The notes beneath the pieces are model-generated. The model was not told the origin of the DNA, searched no databases, and was given only the letters and a program-made list of their open reading frames with translations. From positions 41,207 through 105,206 of the forward strand of contig JBAZWJ010000010.1 of the NCBI GenBank assembly GCA_041660385.1: DNA of 64,000 bases. The letters are read 5' to 3'. The translations under genes and the position numbers were made by a program. Numbering within the stretch: the first letter of the stretch is position 1; every line of letters begins with the position of its first letter. Origin of the DNA: DYJE01 sp041660385. GTDB lineage: Bacteria; Desulfobacterota; Desulfobacteria; Desulfobacterales; Desulfolunaceae. Below are positions 1 to 15,000 of the stretch, one piece after another.

Positions 1-2
1 TT

Positions 3-3000
3 GGGCAGAGCGTCAGGAGCGAAGGGGATACGGTGGTCATCGACGCCAAAGAAGGGAACGACGCCCTGAACTTCAGCGGCTGCACCGATCCCGATACCTC
101 AGATGACGAAGACTACGCAGACCTTCTGGTGATCGAACTGATCGGCGGCATCGGCAACGACACATTGACCGGCAGTCCCTGGAACGACATTCTCGACAGC
201 GGTCTGGGTGATGATACCGTGACCGGCGGAGACGGCAAAGACACGTTCCTCGACGCGGGCGGTTACGATATTCTGGTTGAAACCCAGGACAAGGACATGG
301 GCCTTTTTGATAACCATTACGTCACAGGCACGATCGTGGGCGACAGCGGATCTGAGTTCGAAAAATCCCTGCCCGACACGGCGGCTGATCTGGCCGACCG
401 AGTGAAAGAAGACGACCCGGATCTGATGTTAAAAGACACCGGCGATCATTACAGCAGCTCCGCCATCGTGGAAGACCTTGACGGGATTTTCGAAGAAGCC
501 ATGATCAGCGGCGGAGCCGGAAACAACACCATGGTGGTGGGCGACATGGACAACACCATCTACGTGGGTCAGGTGTTTGTCAGCGTCACAGCCTGGACAG
601 GTAAAGTGTCCATCGACAACCAGGGCAACACGGACGATTCCTATCGCGAGTACATCATCATCAACAGCACCGGCGCGAGCAACAACCGTTTCAGCGTCAC
701 AGACAGCGGGACCACGGGCTTTGATGAAGTGGTGGTGAATGGAACATCGGATTCCGATTCCTTTACACTGGATGCCGCAGGCAGCGGGGCGTTCCGAACC
801 GGTACTTTGGTGATGAAAAAACTGAACTCCGATGCAAGGGACACCATTACCTACCGCCGTATCGACAGGATTTCCATTAACAGCCGGGCCGGAAACGATC
901 GGTTCCAGTCCAATGACACGGCGGTGATCACTATTATCAATATGGGCAGCGGCGATGATGAAATCGTTATCGGCAACGTGCCCCTGATTCCCGATACGGG
1001 CAACAGAACGCTGGAATATCCCGAAGGCGTGCCTGTGGCTGATACCAGCCGGATGACCAACGGAAATTCCGCACCGCTGTTTGTCCTAGGCGGAAACCAG
1101 AACGACCGCATGGAAGTGAACCACAACCGGGCCAAGCTCTACCTCCACGGCGGTACGGGCAATGACACTTTCCTCTTGAAAACCTTCCTTGTTCTCAAGG
1201 AAAACAGCGACAACCCGGATGAAGTGACCAATCTGTCCACCCTGTTCGGCGGGGCAGGCTCCAACAGATATGACTATGTTCAGAACGCCCCGGTGGAGAT
1301 CAACGGCGGGCCGGGCATCGACACCATCGTGGTGATTGGAACACCCATCGGCGACACCTTCGTGATCACCAATACGTATATTGCAGGGGCTGGCCGGATC
1401 ACCAACTTCATGAACATCGAGTCCATTGAAGTGGACGGAGCTGGCGGCGATGATCAGATTTACATCCTCTCAACGGATGAAAATGTGGAAACCATCGTGA
1501 ATGGCGGGTCCGGCGACGACACCATCCATGTGGGCGGCACACCTCCGCCCATTGTGTTCGATCCTCCGGCTTACACTTACCAGCCCCCGGCTTTTGAAGT
1601 CCAACTGCCGCCGGAACTGGTTTACACCGATTACACATGGAATTTCAGCACCTTTACCTTTGACATGAACTGGTTCGACATCCTTGTGAAGTCACCGCAG
1701 CAGGTTCTTCAAGAACGGATCAGTGCCATGATGGCAAGCTGGAGTGCGATCTTCCCCTATTTCAAATATCAGGGAATCACGTACAGCCAGGCCCAGGCCC
1801 AGGTGAGATACGACAGTTTCTGGTTCCTGTTCGGCCTCAAAATGCAGATCACGGTCACCGACCTTGCGGTGAACTTCAGTGTGGGCCATCTGGAAGAACG
1901 GTCTAAAGTCATTCAGCCTCCGGCAGTCACCGTTGACCCGGCTCCTTTTGCTTTCCAGGCCCAGGGTGTGAACGATGTGTCCCAGATTAAAGGGCGCCTC
2001 ACCATCAAAGGCGGGGATCAGTATGAAAACGAAGGCGATGAGCTGATCATCCATAATCAGAACGGCATTTCCGAAGCAGGGCTTATCACCAACAGAACCA
2101 CGGCCCGCATGGAGCAGGTGGGTGAAGACCAGAACGGCAACCCCATCTTCAAACAGGCCACCGATGAAACGGGTAAACTGCTTTACGACAGCTTTGTAAG
2201 TCTTGAAGGCATTGGCCTGCCCACGGGAACTGGCGTGGACACCAACCTTTATTTCGGAATCGAGATCCAGGGCCTTGAAACCATCGAACTTCGCCTTGCG
2301 GACAATGCGGTTGCCGGTCATGAAGACCATTTCACCGTGGCCCTTGGCGATGTCCACATCTACAAGAACGGCAGGGATGCTGTCAGCAAGGGAGCTGTCA
2401 CCGACGAAACCGCTGTGACCCTGGTTCTTGGCGCAGGCAACGATACGGTTTATATCGAACAGGTCGGCGGGGCTGTGGAAATCCAGGGCGGTGAAGGGAA
2501 CGACAGCGTTTATGTCAGCGATGAGGGTTCGATCACGGACATCATGAATCGCGTGGTGTTCTACGGTGACGCAAACACCCATGAGCAGGTGATTCACCTC
2601 ACAGCCGCCGAACATGCTGCACGTCTGGGTATGGATCTGGCCGATTATTATGCGCTGATCGAAAACGTGCCTTCAGCCTTCATCAATACCCAGCCCAATG
2701 GCAGTCATTCCTATGTGGATGCAGCGGGCCAGACGGTTTACTACATGCTGCCGGTGCTTGACCCCATTCTGAAAACTGTGGGAGCGGATGAATACGTTTA
2801 TGTGAACGTGGTTGTCATCGGCTCTGACGGGGCTGTGGTGGAAGACCTTGTTCAGGAAATGGGTGTTCAGGAACGGGGCGTTCAACGACGCGGTGTTCAG
2901 AAAACAAACGGAAGCGGTGCGCTTCTGTACCTGGACGACGCAGGCAAGGAAACAACGGTGGATACCGGTGTTCCATCCATCGAGACTTCAGCCGCCGGTC

Positions 3001-6000
3001 AGCTTCTGTTCTACACGGACAGCGGTGCCATGGTCTTTACGGATACGGGTATTCCGGTGATCGATACGGATGCAGTCGGAGCCCTTGTTTACCTGGATGC
3101 CAATTTTGCCAAGACGTTTGTGAACACCGGCCATGCCTCTTTTGTCACCGATTTTGAATCAGCAGCGGCCCATCTGCTGTACATCGACGGAACCGGATAC
3201 AAGACCCTTACGGTCACGGCCATTCCGTCTCTGATCCCGGTGTTCAGAACTGAAAACAGACCGTACACCGTGGCGGTGGATGCCTATGAAAACGTTCAGG
3301 GTGCTGGCGGTGAAGATCATTTATACATTAACGGCAGCGCTGATTCAGCCAATACAGTCGTGACCGTTGCCGGCTACGAACTTGGCGTTCCGGCTACTGA
3401 TGGGGCAGGGGAGCCGGTTTACGCAAGCCAGAATCTTGATATCCTTGATCCGTCGAGCTGGGTCAAAGCCACACGATACGGCATAGAGTTGACCTATTCT
3501 GCAACCGACATCCTCAAAGCCGGTGAGCCGGTTGTAAATACCGCCGGAAATCTGGTTCTGGATGTTAATGGACATGTGACGTTCCTCACGGCGGCGGATA
3601 TCAAAGACGGTTCGGGCGCTGCGCTGCATCATGAAAGCGGTGATCCTGTTTACGAACTTGCAGGCGATGCCATGACCTATTTCGGCGGTGAGCAGAAAGT
3701 CGATCCTGAAACAGGCGTGGCGCTCTTCTACAGCAATGCTCCCCAGATTGATCCTTACACGGGAGATGTGTATCAGGCCGGTGATTCGATCCTGAACCCC
3801 TTTAACGGAGCTATTGAACGTGACGCCCTTGGAAATATCCTGGTCCATTCTGCCGGTGATGCGTTGACCCATATGAAAGGCGATGCTGTTCTTCATATGG
3901 CCGGTGACGTGGTTCGTTACTACGGCGGTGAGCAGGTTTACGACGAAGCGGGCAATGCAGTTAAAAACGGCGACGGCAGCAATTTCCTCCATCTGGCCGG
4001 TGAAGCGGTGATCCACAACAGACGTGATCCTGTTGTGGATGTCCATGGCGTCCAGCAGACTTACAACGCTGGCGATGCGATATACTACTACGGCGATGAA
4101 GCCGTCACCATCGGCCAGCCTGTTGTGGCCAGTGATGGTTCTCTTGTTCTTGACGACGAAGGGCGTGTGGTTCTTTACACGGCTGATACGATCACAGAAG
4201 ATGGCGAAGCCGTTCTTCACGGCAGAAGGTCGGCGGTTTATGTTCTGACCCTGGGTGCTGATCCCCTTGTTATAGAAAGTTGGACCCAGGCTGTTCACAG
4301 TCAGGGCGACCTGAAATACTACTATGGTGACGAAGCGGTGACGTATTTCGGTGGTGAAGCGGCGTACTACACCACCTCGGATCAGGCCATGACCTCCCGG
4401 AACCTGACCCGTGTTACCATTGAGAAAGACGGTGCCGTTACAGCGAACCTGTTCTACGATCAGGTGGAACATGTGGAGATCACAACAGGTGCCGGACGAG
4501 ACACGGTGGATGTGATCGAAACACACACAAGCACAAGCGCGGAAGGTCTTGTGTTCAACACCATGGCCGGTATTGACACGGTTTACGTGAGAAACATCAC
4601 CACACCGACCGTGGTGAACACCGGAGCCGGGGATGATCTGGTTCGTGCAGCGGAAATGGAAATTACAGGATCAGGTGCTGATGAAGTCCGTCTGGCAAGA
4701 GTCGACGCCCTTCTTGCCCGCCTTGATGTGAATGGTGGAACAGGCAACGACACCCTGACCCTGAATGACACCGGTGATCATGACGATAACACCGGTACCA
4801 TGACCGAAACGCTTGTGGCAGGTCTTGGAACAGCCGGTGTGGGATATCAGAACCTTGAAAGTCTGAATATTCTTCTGGGCAGCGGCAGCGACACGTTCAC
4901 GGTTTACAGCGTTTCAGCCATCACACACACCGTGGTGAACACAGCTAACGGCAACGACAGCCTGATCGTTGGCGGGGCCGGTTTTGCTTTGTCCAATATT
5001 CATTACACCCTTGATCTGGACGGCGGCCAGGGTTCGGACAGTCTGTTCATGAACAACTCCGCCCACGTTGCTTCAAACCAGAACGGGATTATCACTGATC
5101 GCAGCCTGGCCGGTTTCAGCATGGGTGGCATCATCGGTTACACACTGATGGAAACGGTGACGTTAAGCCTGGGTCAATTGAACGATACCCTCTTTGTGCA
5201 AAGCACCATCGCCGGTCCCACGGTGATCATGACCAACGGCGGGTCCGATACGGTGAATGTGGGCACAACCGGCGGTCTTGCAACAGTGTTCGGTGGTTCA
5301 GGCGATGATACGTTCAACATCAACTACGATGTCAACGGAATCCAGACCTTTGTAAACGGCATGGGTGGAACCCTGACCCTCCACGGACAGGCCGGAAGTG
5401 ATCATTATGCCATCGGTCTTGCAGGCCAGGGCTCGGCCCTGATCAACGTGGACGATCAGTCTCCCCAGAATGACACGGGCGTGGATTCAATGGATGTTTA
5501 CGGAACGGATGCGGACGACCACTTCCTGTTCAGGCCCGATATGATTGCCACAGTTGAAGTGGATGCTGACGGCGAAGCCATCCGTGGCGGAGACGTGGAA
5601 CGCATCAACTACGACGAACAGATCAACGGCAATGTCCGGGTTTACGGAAGAAAAGGCGATGACGTCTTTGTATTCGACGACAACAGCTCGGCCATGGTGG
5701 TTTACGGTGACGAAGGGGACGACATGTTCCAGGTGGGCCAGATCTTTAAGTCTCCAAGGGATGAAAACGCAGGACTTGCCGAAGACGACTGGTTCCCCAC
5801 CATCCTCACCACCAAAGGTTATCTGAGCCATGGCATCAGCTATTCGGTCAGCTTGTACGGCGGAATCGGCAATGATGGGTTCACCGTGTACAGCAATATG
5901 GCCGAACTTTACCTGTATGGCGAGGAAGATAACGATACCTTCCGCGTGATGAGTTTCGTCAAAGTGGACCCCGATGATCCCAAGGCTCCGTACACCAATA

Positions 6001-9000
6001 TCAACGGCGGCCAGGGCGCGGATTTTGTGACTTATGTGGTGAACGCACCCGTGAGAATTGACGGCGGCGACGGACTTGACACCCTCACCATCGTGGGCAC
6101 CGAATACGGCGATGATTTTGTGGTGACCGCTGACGGCGTTTACGGCGCAGGACGATTCATCACCTACGCCGGTGTGGAGGAAGTGGTGATCGATGCCATG
6201 GAAGGCAACGACACCTTCTTTATCGCCAGCACCAGCGCGGACGTTCATACGGTTCTTATCGGCGGCACCGGCAGTGACACCTTTAATGTGGCAGGTGGTT
6301 CAAACGGCGAACCCATAGCGGTGGTGAGCAACGATTACAAAGGCCACAGCGGTATCATCGTTCAGGATATCACGGGCAGCGACAGCTACCAGGGCGTGGA
6401 CGTGATCGACATTTCAGCCAATGTGGCTGACAACGACGAAGCGGGTGTTCTGATTTTTGCCAACGCCGACAACCTCACGGTATTTGAGGAAGATCTGGTT
6501 GCAGCGGACGCAAGATCCGGTCTTCAGGTTGCTGAATACTGGGTTGTTCTCACCCGTTCACCCCTTGAAAGCGTCACCATCACCGCAGCTCCCAGCCAGC
6601 CCCGGGAATCGGAACAGCGGGCCGGAGGCCAGGGGATTCTGTTAAGCACCCAGGCCGACGTCGAAGGCAGCAGCCAGGGAGTGACACTGCTGTTCAACCG
6701 AACCAACTGGTACATTCCCCAGAAGATCGTGGTGACAGCCGGTGATGACAGTCTGGCCGAAGGCGAACGATGGGTTGACATCAGCCATACGTCGGTTCAG
6801 GGCGGTAATGCAACGGACGGCGGCGAATACGACAATGTGGGCATTCTGAAAATGAATGTTCAGGTGGTTGACGACGACGCAGCGGACGTTCTGGTGGTGA
6901 TGGAGAGCGGCGACCCTATGGTTGATGAAGCAGGCAATATCGCCACGCTGGAATATCTGGATTACAAGGTTGTTCTCACCAAAGCACCGAAAGGTTCTGT
7001 TGTGGTCAGTCTTGGTGGCGACGGCCAGTTGCGGTTGACCGATACGGCGGCAACTCCCCATACCATCACCCAGCTTGAGTTTACAGCGGCCAACTGGAAC
7101 GTGCCACAGACTGTCCGCGTGTGGGGCATGAACGACCTGACGGTGGAAGGGCTCCATTACTCCACCATCACCCACAGGATCACCAGCGATCTTGATCTGT
7201 ACTTCAACATCACGACCGCCGATGTGGTGAAAGACATTTCCGCTGCCGTCAATGCGGTTTACAACAGCGATTTCTCGGCAACAGCCAGCGGCAGTACACT
7301 GATCATTCAAGGGCCTGAAGACAGCATGGGCTCTGTGCTGACCGGCATCACCCACGCTGCCACGGGCAATGCAGCCATGAGCACCATCACCGAAACGTCG
7401 GGCAACCGGCTTCAGGTGGTACTGACCGGCGATGTTTATGCGGGTGAAACCTGGACCATCACTGTCCATGGCGCAGCTTTCTCTTATACAGCATCCCGTG
7501 CGGCGGATCTCAGCCTTTCCGCCATGGCCGCACGGCTTGCTTCTGTGATTGACAGCCATGATGTGTACACAGCCCAGGCATCGGGATCGGTGATCATCAT
7601 CCGTGGTCCCACGGAAAATTTACAGGATCATGCCTTCGCCGTAACCTACCCCATGATCAACGGCTCCATTACCGAGGGGGCTTCCTATACATCCTGGTCC
7701 AATTTAAAAGTCACACTTTCCGGCACACCTCATAACGGTGACGTCTGGACACTCAATCTTTCCGGCACGGATTTCAGCTATTCGGTTGTTGACGATGCAA
7801 CCACCCTGGCCCAGGTCATGGCTGGTCTGATCCAGGCCATCAACAGCCATGCGGGTCAGGTTTATATCGCCATGCCCGATACGACAACGGCTTACACCTT
7901 CACCGTGAAACAGACAGACAACGACCTGTTCGACGCCGCATTCACCGGTTCCGGCACTGCGGCACTCAGCGGAGACCGGGTCACCGTCACAGAATATCTG
8001 TTTGCAGGGGAACCGGAACTTGGCGAAATCTGGTTCATGACCCTTGACGGAGCGGTTTACAGCACACGTGTGGGAGATGGTCATGAGAATACTGAAATCG
8101 ATTCCGTTGAAATCGCCATAGCCGATGATGAGGCTGCCGAAGTTCTGATTCTGGGCGGCGATGACAGCATCCAGGTCACGGAAAAAACCGAAGTGGTGGT
8201 CATGGGTTACGGCCAGGTGACCGGTGATGTGAATTACAATGGAACAAACACCAGTTTTACAGCGGATTTCGGTTTATCGGTGGTGGATGAAACCGATTAC
8301 AACGACAGCATCTACTACGCCCAGAACATCGATTATTCAGGATGGAGCCTGAACGGCAATGCTGATATTGCGGACGCTTCAGAACTTCCCCACATCACCA
8401 TTCGTGGAACAGGGGACGGTAGTTCGGATTTCTATGAATTCACCATCGAAAACGCCGGAACCCTTGTGATCTTTGATGTGGATTACGGATACGAAACAGG
8501 CGATGACATTGTCTGGCTCAGTGTCTTACGGCTTTACGATGCAGACGGCAAAGAACTGGCTCTTGATGTGGCCGGTGACCGATATTCTTACAGCATCACA
8601 GCGGGCGGCAGCGGAAGCAGCACGGACAACGACGCCTATCTCGCCAAGATTTTCAATACTCCGGGCACCTATTATCTGGAAATCGCCAACGACAACAGAG
8701 ACGGTCTTTCTGACGGCTGGAAAGGCATTGCCGGTCTTCCCGAAGGCGTGACCTACAGACTCCAGGTGTCTTTCGAAGGCCATGCGGTGAGTGATTTCAC
8801 CTTTACAGCCGATCCGGTTCTGGAACAGGAAGGGCCGGGAGCTTATGTTCAGAATGTGGATGACAGTGCCAACTGGTACACGTTCTACAACCCGGAAATC
8901 ATCACACGTGACGATGAAGGCAACATCAACTTCATCACGCCCTATGTGACGATCCAGGGCACCGGCGACTTTACCTGGGACAGCTACGAGTTCGAAGTTG

Positions 9001-12000
9001 ATTCCACCATGCTGGTGCGTTACGAGCTGTCGGAAATTTACGCCAGCGCCGACCCGGATGTCAATGTGGCCGACACCGCCGATTACTATCTGAGCGCAAG
9101 CATCGAATTGATCGGAACCGTGGGCTCCGGCGATGTGTGGACCTTGACTCTGGATGGAATCGCTTTCGACTACACATCCACCGCAGTGGATACCCTTGAT
9201 ACGGTGGCTCTGGCCTTAACAGGCCTGGTGGATGGAACCCTGAGCTACGAAGCATCGGCGGCTGGCTCCGTCATGACGATTTCAGATTACAGAGGCTTTA
9301 GGTACGACGGCCTCACACATTACATCAACAAAGCAGCGGTTGTGACGCGGACTCTGGGAACAGCCGTTGATCCGGTCCGTTTCTCCCAGGCACGGGTGAC
9401 CCTTGCAGGTACGGTTCAGGCAGGTGAAATCTGGAGCCTGATCGTTGACGGAACGACCTACGCGATAGCGGGTGAAACCACGGCAGCCGACGACCTTTAC
9501 GATGTGGCCGACATGCTGGCCGCTGCCGTGAACGGTCAGATCAGAAACGGTTATGCCCTGACCGCTTCGGCCAGCGGTGATACGACAATCATCAGCATAT
9601 CCTGCGCTGATCCCATGGGCTTTACCCTGGAATTTTCACAGACAGGTTCGAACGTGAGGGGCATCGCCTCCATCAGCGGTGTGGTGGTCAGCCCTGCCAC
9701 CGGCTTGTTTGTCACCGAAGCAGACCTTGCACTTGAAGGAGCTGTGAAAGAAGATGAAATCTGGCGTCTGACCCTGACGTCCCAGTTCGATTATCTCACC
9801 GAAACCGGCGACAATCTCACCGCTGTGGTGGATGGATGGAATATCCCCGCAGGTGATTTTACCTCTCAGGTAACCGGTGGCCGGGTGGTTGTGAGAAGTG
9901 ATGAGAGTTATACAGGAAGCCTTACTGTCACCCGTGCAAACGGCTCGGTTGTCACGTCGACGGTGGCATACACAACAGACAGCGGTGACCGCGTGGCCAC
10001 ATTCACCTTGAACGAGGCGGTTACGGTGGGTCAAGGCCAGGTCTGGACTCTGACTCTGAATTCGATATACAGCAGCACCGTGGCAGCAGGTGACGATCTT
10101 GCCGATGTACGGACCTCGCTGAGAACTGCCGTGGATGCAAGCGATGATTTTGCGGCGGTTCAAACAGCTCTGGGCATGATCATCACCAGCGAACACGGCG
10201 CACCCTTCGCCCTTGGAACAGCGATTCAGGCCGTGACAAGCGGAACGTCCGATACAACCGGGTCGATGATCAATCGTGATGCCATCGTTCTCACCGGACC
10301 TGTGGCCGAAGGTGAAACATGGCGCATTGATCTCAGCGGAGCGCTTTACAGCCATGTGGTTCTGGCTGGTGAAAGCCTGTCCGATGTGGTCGATGATCTC
10401 ACCGATCAGATCGATGATCTTACAAATTATATGGCATCCAATGTCGTTAATGGTGACGGAACTATTACGATTACGGTGGACAATATCATAGCCGCCCATT
10501 TTTCACTGAATTACGCTATCGATTACACAAGCCTTGGCAATGTCCAGACAGATGGGATCCACACCAGAAGCCAGACACTTGACCTCTCCGGTACGGCAAG
10601 AACCGGTGAAATCTGGCGGATCACGTTGAACGGAAATGAGTATGACGTTACCGTGGCCAGTGGCGATACTCTGACGGAAATCGTTGACGGAGCGACGGTT
10701 GGCCTTAAAGATCAGATTGATGATCTTGCCGGTTTTACAGCGACCAGCGTCACAGCCGCTGATGGAAGCACCAGCGCCCTCACGGTGACACGGGATAACG
10801 GTGATACGTTTACTCTGGCTTTTGAAATCGTTCACACCACTATAGGTGCCGGTGTTGTGGCCACAGTAAGCCAGGATGTGATGACTCTTACCCTATCAGG
10901 GACACCTTCAGCAGGTGAAACCTGGACAGCCGAAGTGGATGGAACGCCTCTGACTTTTGATGTGACTGCGGGAGACACCTTGACCGATGTTGCCGCCAGC
11001 CTGACCGGACAGATCGACGGTCTTGCCGATTACACCGCAACGAGCGCCGTCAATCCCGATACCAGTATCACCATCACAGTGACCCATGGTGACGGAACGG
11101 CCTTTACCCTTGATTTTGATATCACTTACACCACTTTGGGCGTTTATGTTCCGGGCGGGCAGTTCACCACCGAAGAGATCGAATTCTCCGGCACCCCACG
11201 GTCAGGCGAGACATGGCGAATCACCCTCAACGGTACGGACTACGAGTTTGATGTGGCCAGCGGCGATACCTTTACCGATATCGTGGATGGTGCGGGCGGG
11301 CTTCTGGCGCAACTCAACACAGTTGCAAATTTTACGGCAGTGAGCGATACGGCGGCAGACGGAAGCACAAGCACTGTTACGTTGACAAACACAGCTGGAG
11401 CCGCTTTTACCCTGGTTACGGAAATCCTTTATACACCCCAGGGCTCCTGCTCCGTGGATGGTCAGCTGGAAACCGTGAGAGAAGCTGTTATTGGCGGGAC
11501 ACCGGATAGCGGTGAAATCTGGACATTGACCATGAATGACGGATCGAATCACACCGTCAGCACAACTGTCGGCGGAGCGATTTCCACCATTGGCAATATC
11601 GCTAATGATCTGGCTGCCCGGTTTACGGCTCTTGGTCTGACTGATTTCTCAATCACTGTTGTTGATAATGGCGGCGGCAGCTATTCGCTTGTTGTTTCCA
11701 ACGCCAATGCCGATCCGTTTACATTAAGTTTTGGTATCACACCTGCAACAAATGGAACCATCACACCGGTGGTCACGCCCGTCCTTGCCTGGGAGCAGAG
11801 CATTCAGCTTCTGAACGGCGAGCCGGTTGTGGACGGAACCTGGCAGGTCGCCTTGAACGACACCGTAAACGACAGCACATTCACCGTGGGCAATCAACTC
11901 CTTGAAAATTCAAGGCGCGCGGCCATGGCGGACTATTTTTACGCACAGATCAACTCCATTGAATACCCAGGTTACAGCGCTGAATGGCAGAATATTCTTG

Positions 12001-15000
12001 AACACAGCCGTGGCTTCACCGTGACCAGCGATGCGGGAGAGGTCTTCACCCTCGTTCTGATGAGAAACGGAACGGAAGTTTACAACAACAGCCATACCGA
12101 TGCCACAGGTGGGCTGACCATCAATTTCAGGAATTATGACACCAACTCGGACGATGTTTTTACCTTGATCCTGAACCGTTACCAGTACGAAGCCCAGGCC
12201 GGTGACAACGATCTTTCCGATATTGCGGCAGGTCTTGCACAGACAGGCGGTATACATGACATTCCGGCCTGGTATTCTCCCACATCTTCTGGCAGTCGAG
12301 TGATTTTAAGAGATCCAAGCAGTTTGCCAGTGGATATCGGCACCATTTCCCGTACGGTCACGTATACTGACATCACCTCCATTGAGGCGGATACCCGGGA
12401 ACATTATTTCACCACCGGCGATTACCAAGTCAGCATTCGCATTGTGTCCAACGAGTACGACAGTCTGGGTAATATTCCGGCCTATGAAACCTGGACTCTG
12501 GAACTGGATGACAATATGGCTGTGGAAGGTGACGAGTATTTAACCTACATCACCGAAGGCAAGAAAGTGATCGAAGTGGCTACGGGTTTTGAAGGCCTGT
12601 TCGATGCAGCCAGCGATTACGACGTGGATTCCCGGTCCGTTTCCGGCAATGCCTATTTCAGAATATTTGATTCACCCAAACAGACCGTTACCGCCAACGT
12701 TCTCCAGGGCAGCGGAGAGGTGCTGGGAACGTTCGACATCGATCACGGAAGCGTCATAACCGGTTACATGCCCGTTCTTGTTTTCGGCGGGATGTTCTTC
12801 AACATCATCAACGTGCCCTACGCCATGTATCCTCTGCTCCAGCTTACGGACAGCACGGGAACAGTGCTTGCAAGCAAAGCGGATAACACGTATCCCGGTG
12901 ATGCGGGCAGCGCAAGCGCCTTGGACCCCATGCTGGAATACGAGTTCGGCGCAGCTGGAACTTATCAGATTCATGTGGGGTATTACGTTGATTTCAACAC
13001 CGAAGCGTACGCCGATATTTTCTCTGGAGCTTACAGCTACGTTCCCTTAGGCTATGTGCCCGGCATGAACCCCGGAGTTTTGAGCGATTACGCCATCGGC
13101 GTTTATCCGGGGCAGTCTTACCAACTCAACGTGTCTGTTCAGCGCCATGCGGTGTCAACGGCGGCTGTTGATCTGGAAGGCAAGACACTCAATATCACAG
13201 AAGGTCTTGGGGCAGGGAATTCCTACACCATCACGGGCTACGATGGCCGGACCAACACGTATACGGTTGCAGGCGAGGCACAACTTGATGCAACAAGTCA
13301 GTTCACGGTGACCTACCTGATGCAGGATGAGTTTACCGATTACGAAGCAGTGGCAGACGATGTGCTGACCGATTCCTACCGGATCGTTCTGACCCGTCCC
13401 CTTGCAGCCGGTGAAGAAGTTTATATTGACGTAACGCCGGTTGCCACACGGACTTACAACGCCGACGAAGCCTTTAACGAAGACGCGAACAACGGTGAGA
13501 ATAATGCCATCCAGGTTTATGTGGAAACACCCAGGGCCGTGGTTGATCTGGCTGGCCAGGCCCTGATCGGTGAAACCTGGGCGTTGATTCTTGATGACGT
13601 AACCTATGATCACATGGTGAACACCAGCGATCTGAACGAGGATAATCCGCTGCTCGCCGTTGCACAGGCCCTTGCCTTCGATATGGTAACCGATGGATAC
13701 ACCGTGGTTGTGAGTGAAACAGCTGACGGTGTCCGCATGATCATCACCGGAGCCGACTCATTCGGCGCTCGTTTTGCCGATCTGACCCTGACCGATGGCA
13801 GCATTTCCATCACGCCCCAGATTGTGTTCACATCAGCCAACTGGAACATTCCCCAGGCTGTACCTGTGGGCGCCCTTGATGATGATCTGATTGACGGCGG
13901 TGATGTGAAAGTCTTCGCAGCTCTTGGCGAACAGGCAGACAGCATCCGTGGTCCCTTGACCATTGACGGCGGCATCATGGCCCATGCGGACGAGTTCATG
14001 GACAACCCCTTCACGCTGCCCGAAGAAACCAACTGGCCCCTGGCCGACGGCTACATCCTGAAAGCAGGATCGGTGGTGATTGACGGTGTGACTTACGCCA
14101 CTTTGACGGACACTAATGCCACCCATTACGATCCTCTCACAGGCACCAAAGACGCACCGGGTTTTGACCCCCGTATGAACGATGCGGACACCATTTATGA
14201 GTTCACCCTGATCACCGGCAACGGCAGGGGTACGATACTTGAAGTTCTCAGAGTCGACGATGCCGACCCATACACCGTGATTTTCACCGTATCCTGGGAT
14301 GAGGCTCTTGATGCTCTGTATCAGGAAGCACTGTTGATTGATCCGTCTCTGGACAGAACATCTTTCATGGAAAGCCTGATCCTGTCTTTCACCACCACCC
14401 GCGTGGTGAACCTGACCAGTGATGCCATTGAAAACGAAACCTGGACCATGACTCTGGTTGACGACGCAGGTGCCAACATTTTCACCTACACGGTTGTTGA
14501 TGGCGATACACTTTCCGATATTGCGGACCATCTGGCACAGGGACTTGGAGCTGGTGCGGATTACACGCTTTCTGTGAACGGTTCCAAAATCACGGTTGTT
14601 AACACAAGTGGAAATGATTTCCAGCTGACTCTGACCCATGAAAGCGCACCGGCCGTTTCAGCCGCCGATATTGGAACCATGCAGGCCACCCTCACCGGAT
14701 TGCCCGCAGATTCCGCCACCTGGACATTGGGACTGAACGACAATCCGTATAATTATTCGCCTGTGGTCGGTGATACTCTGGCTGTCGTGGCTTCCGGTCT
14801 GGCAGCGCAGATCAACGATGCGACCGGGTTTATGGCTGTGGCCGATGGCGAAAGCCTGTCGGTCACAAGCCTTGACGGAAGTGCCTTCACCCTTGAACTC
14901 ACCGCAGGAACGGGAACGGTGACACCGTCATCCCAGGTCATTCGCCTGGATTTCAACGGCCAGGCCATTACCGGCGAAGCATGGACCGTCTCTCTTTCAA

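Noticed and set aside
1692..2615. Long minus-strand open frames opposite the giant gene
   Set aside because: They are shadows of the biased codon use of the giant frame; no ribosome sites, no recognisable protein.
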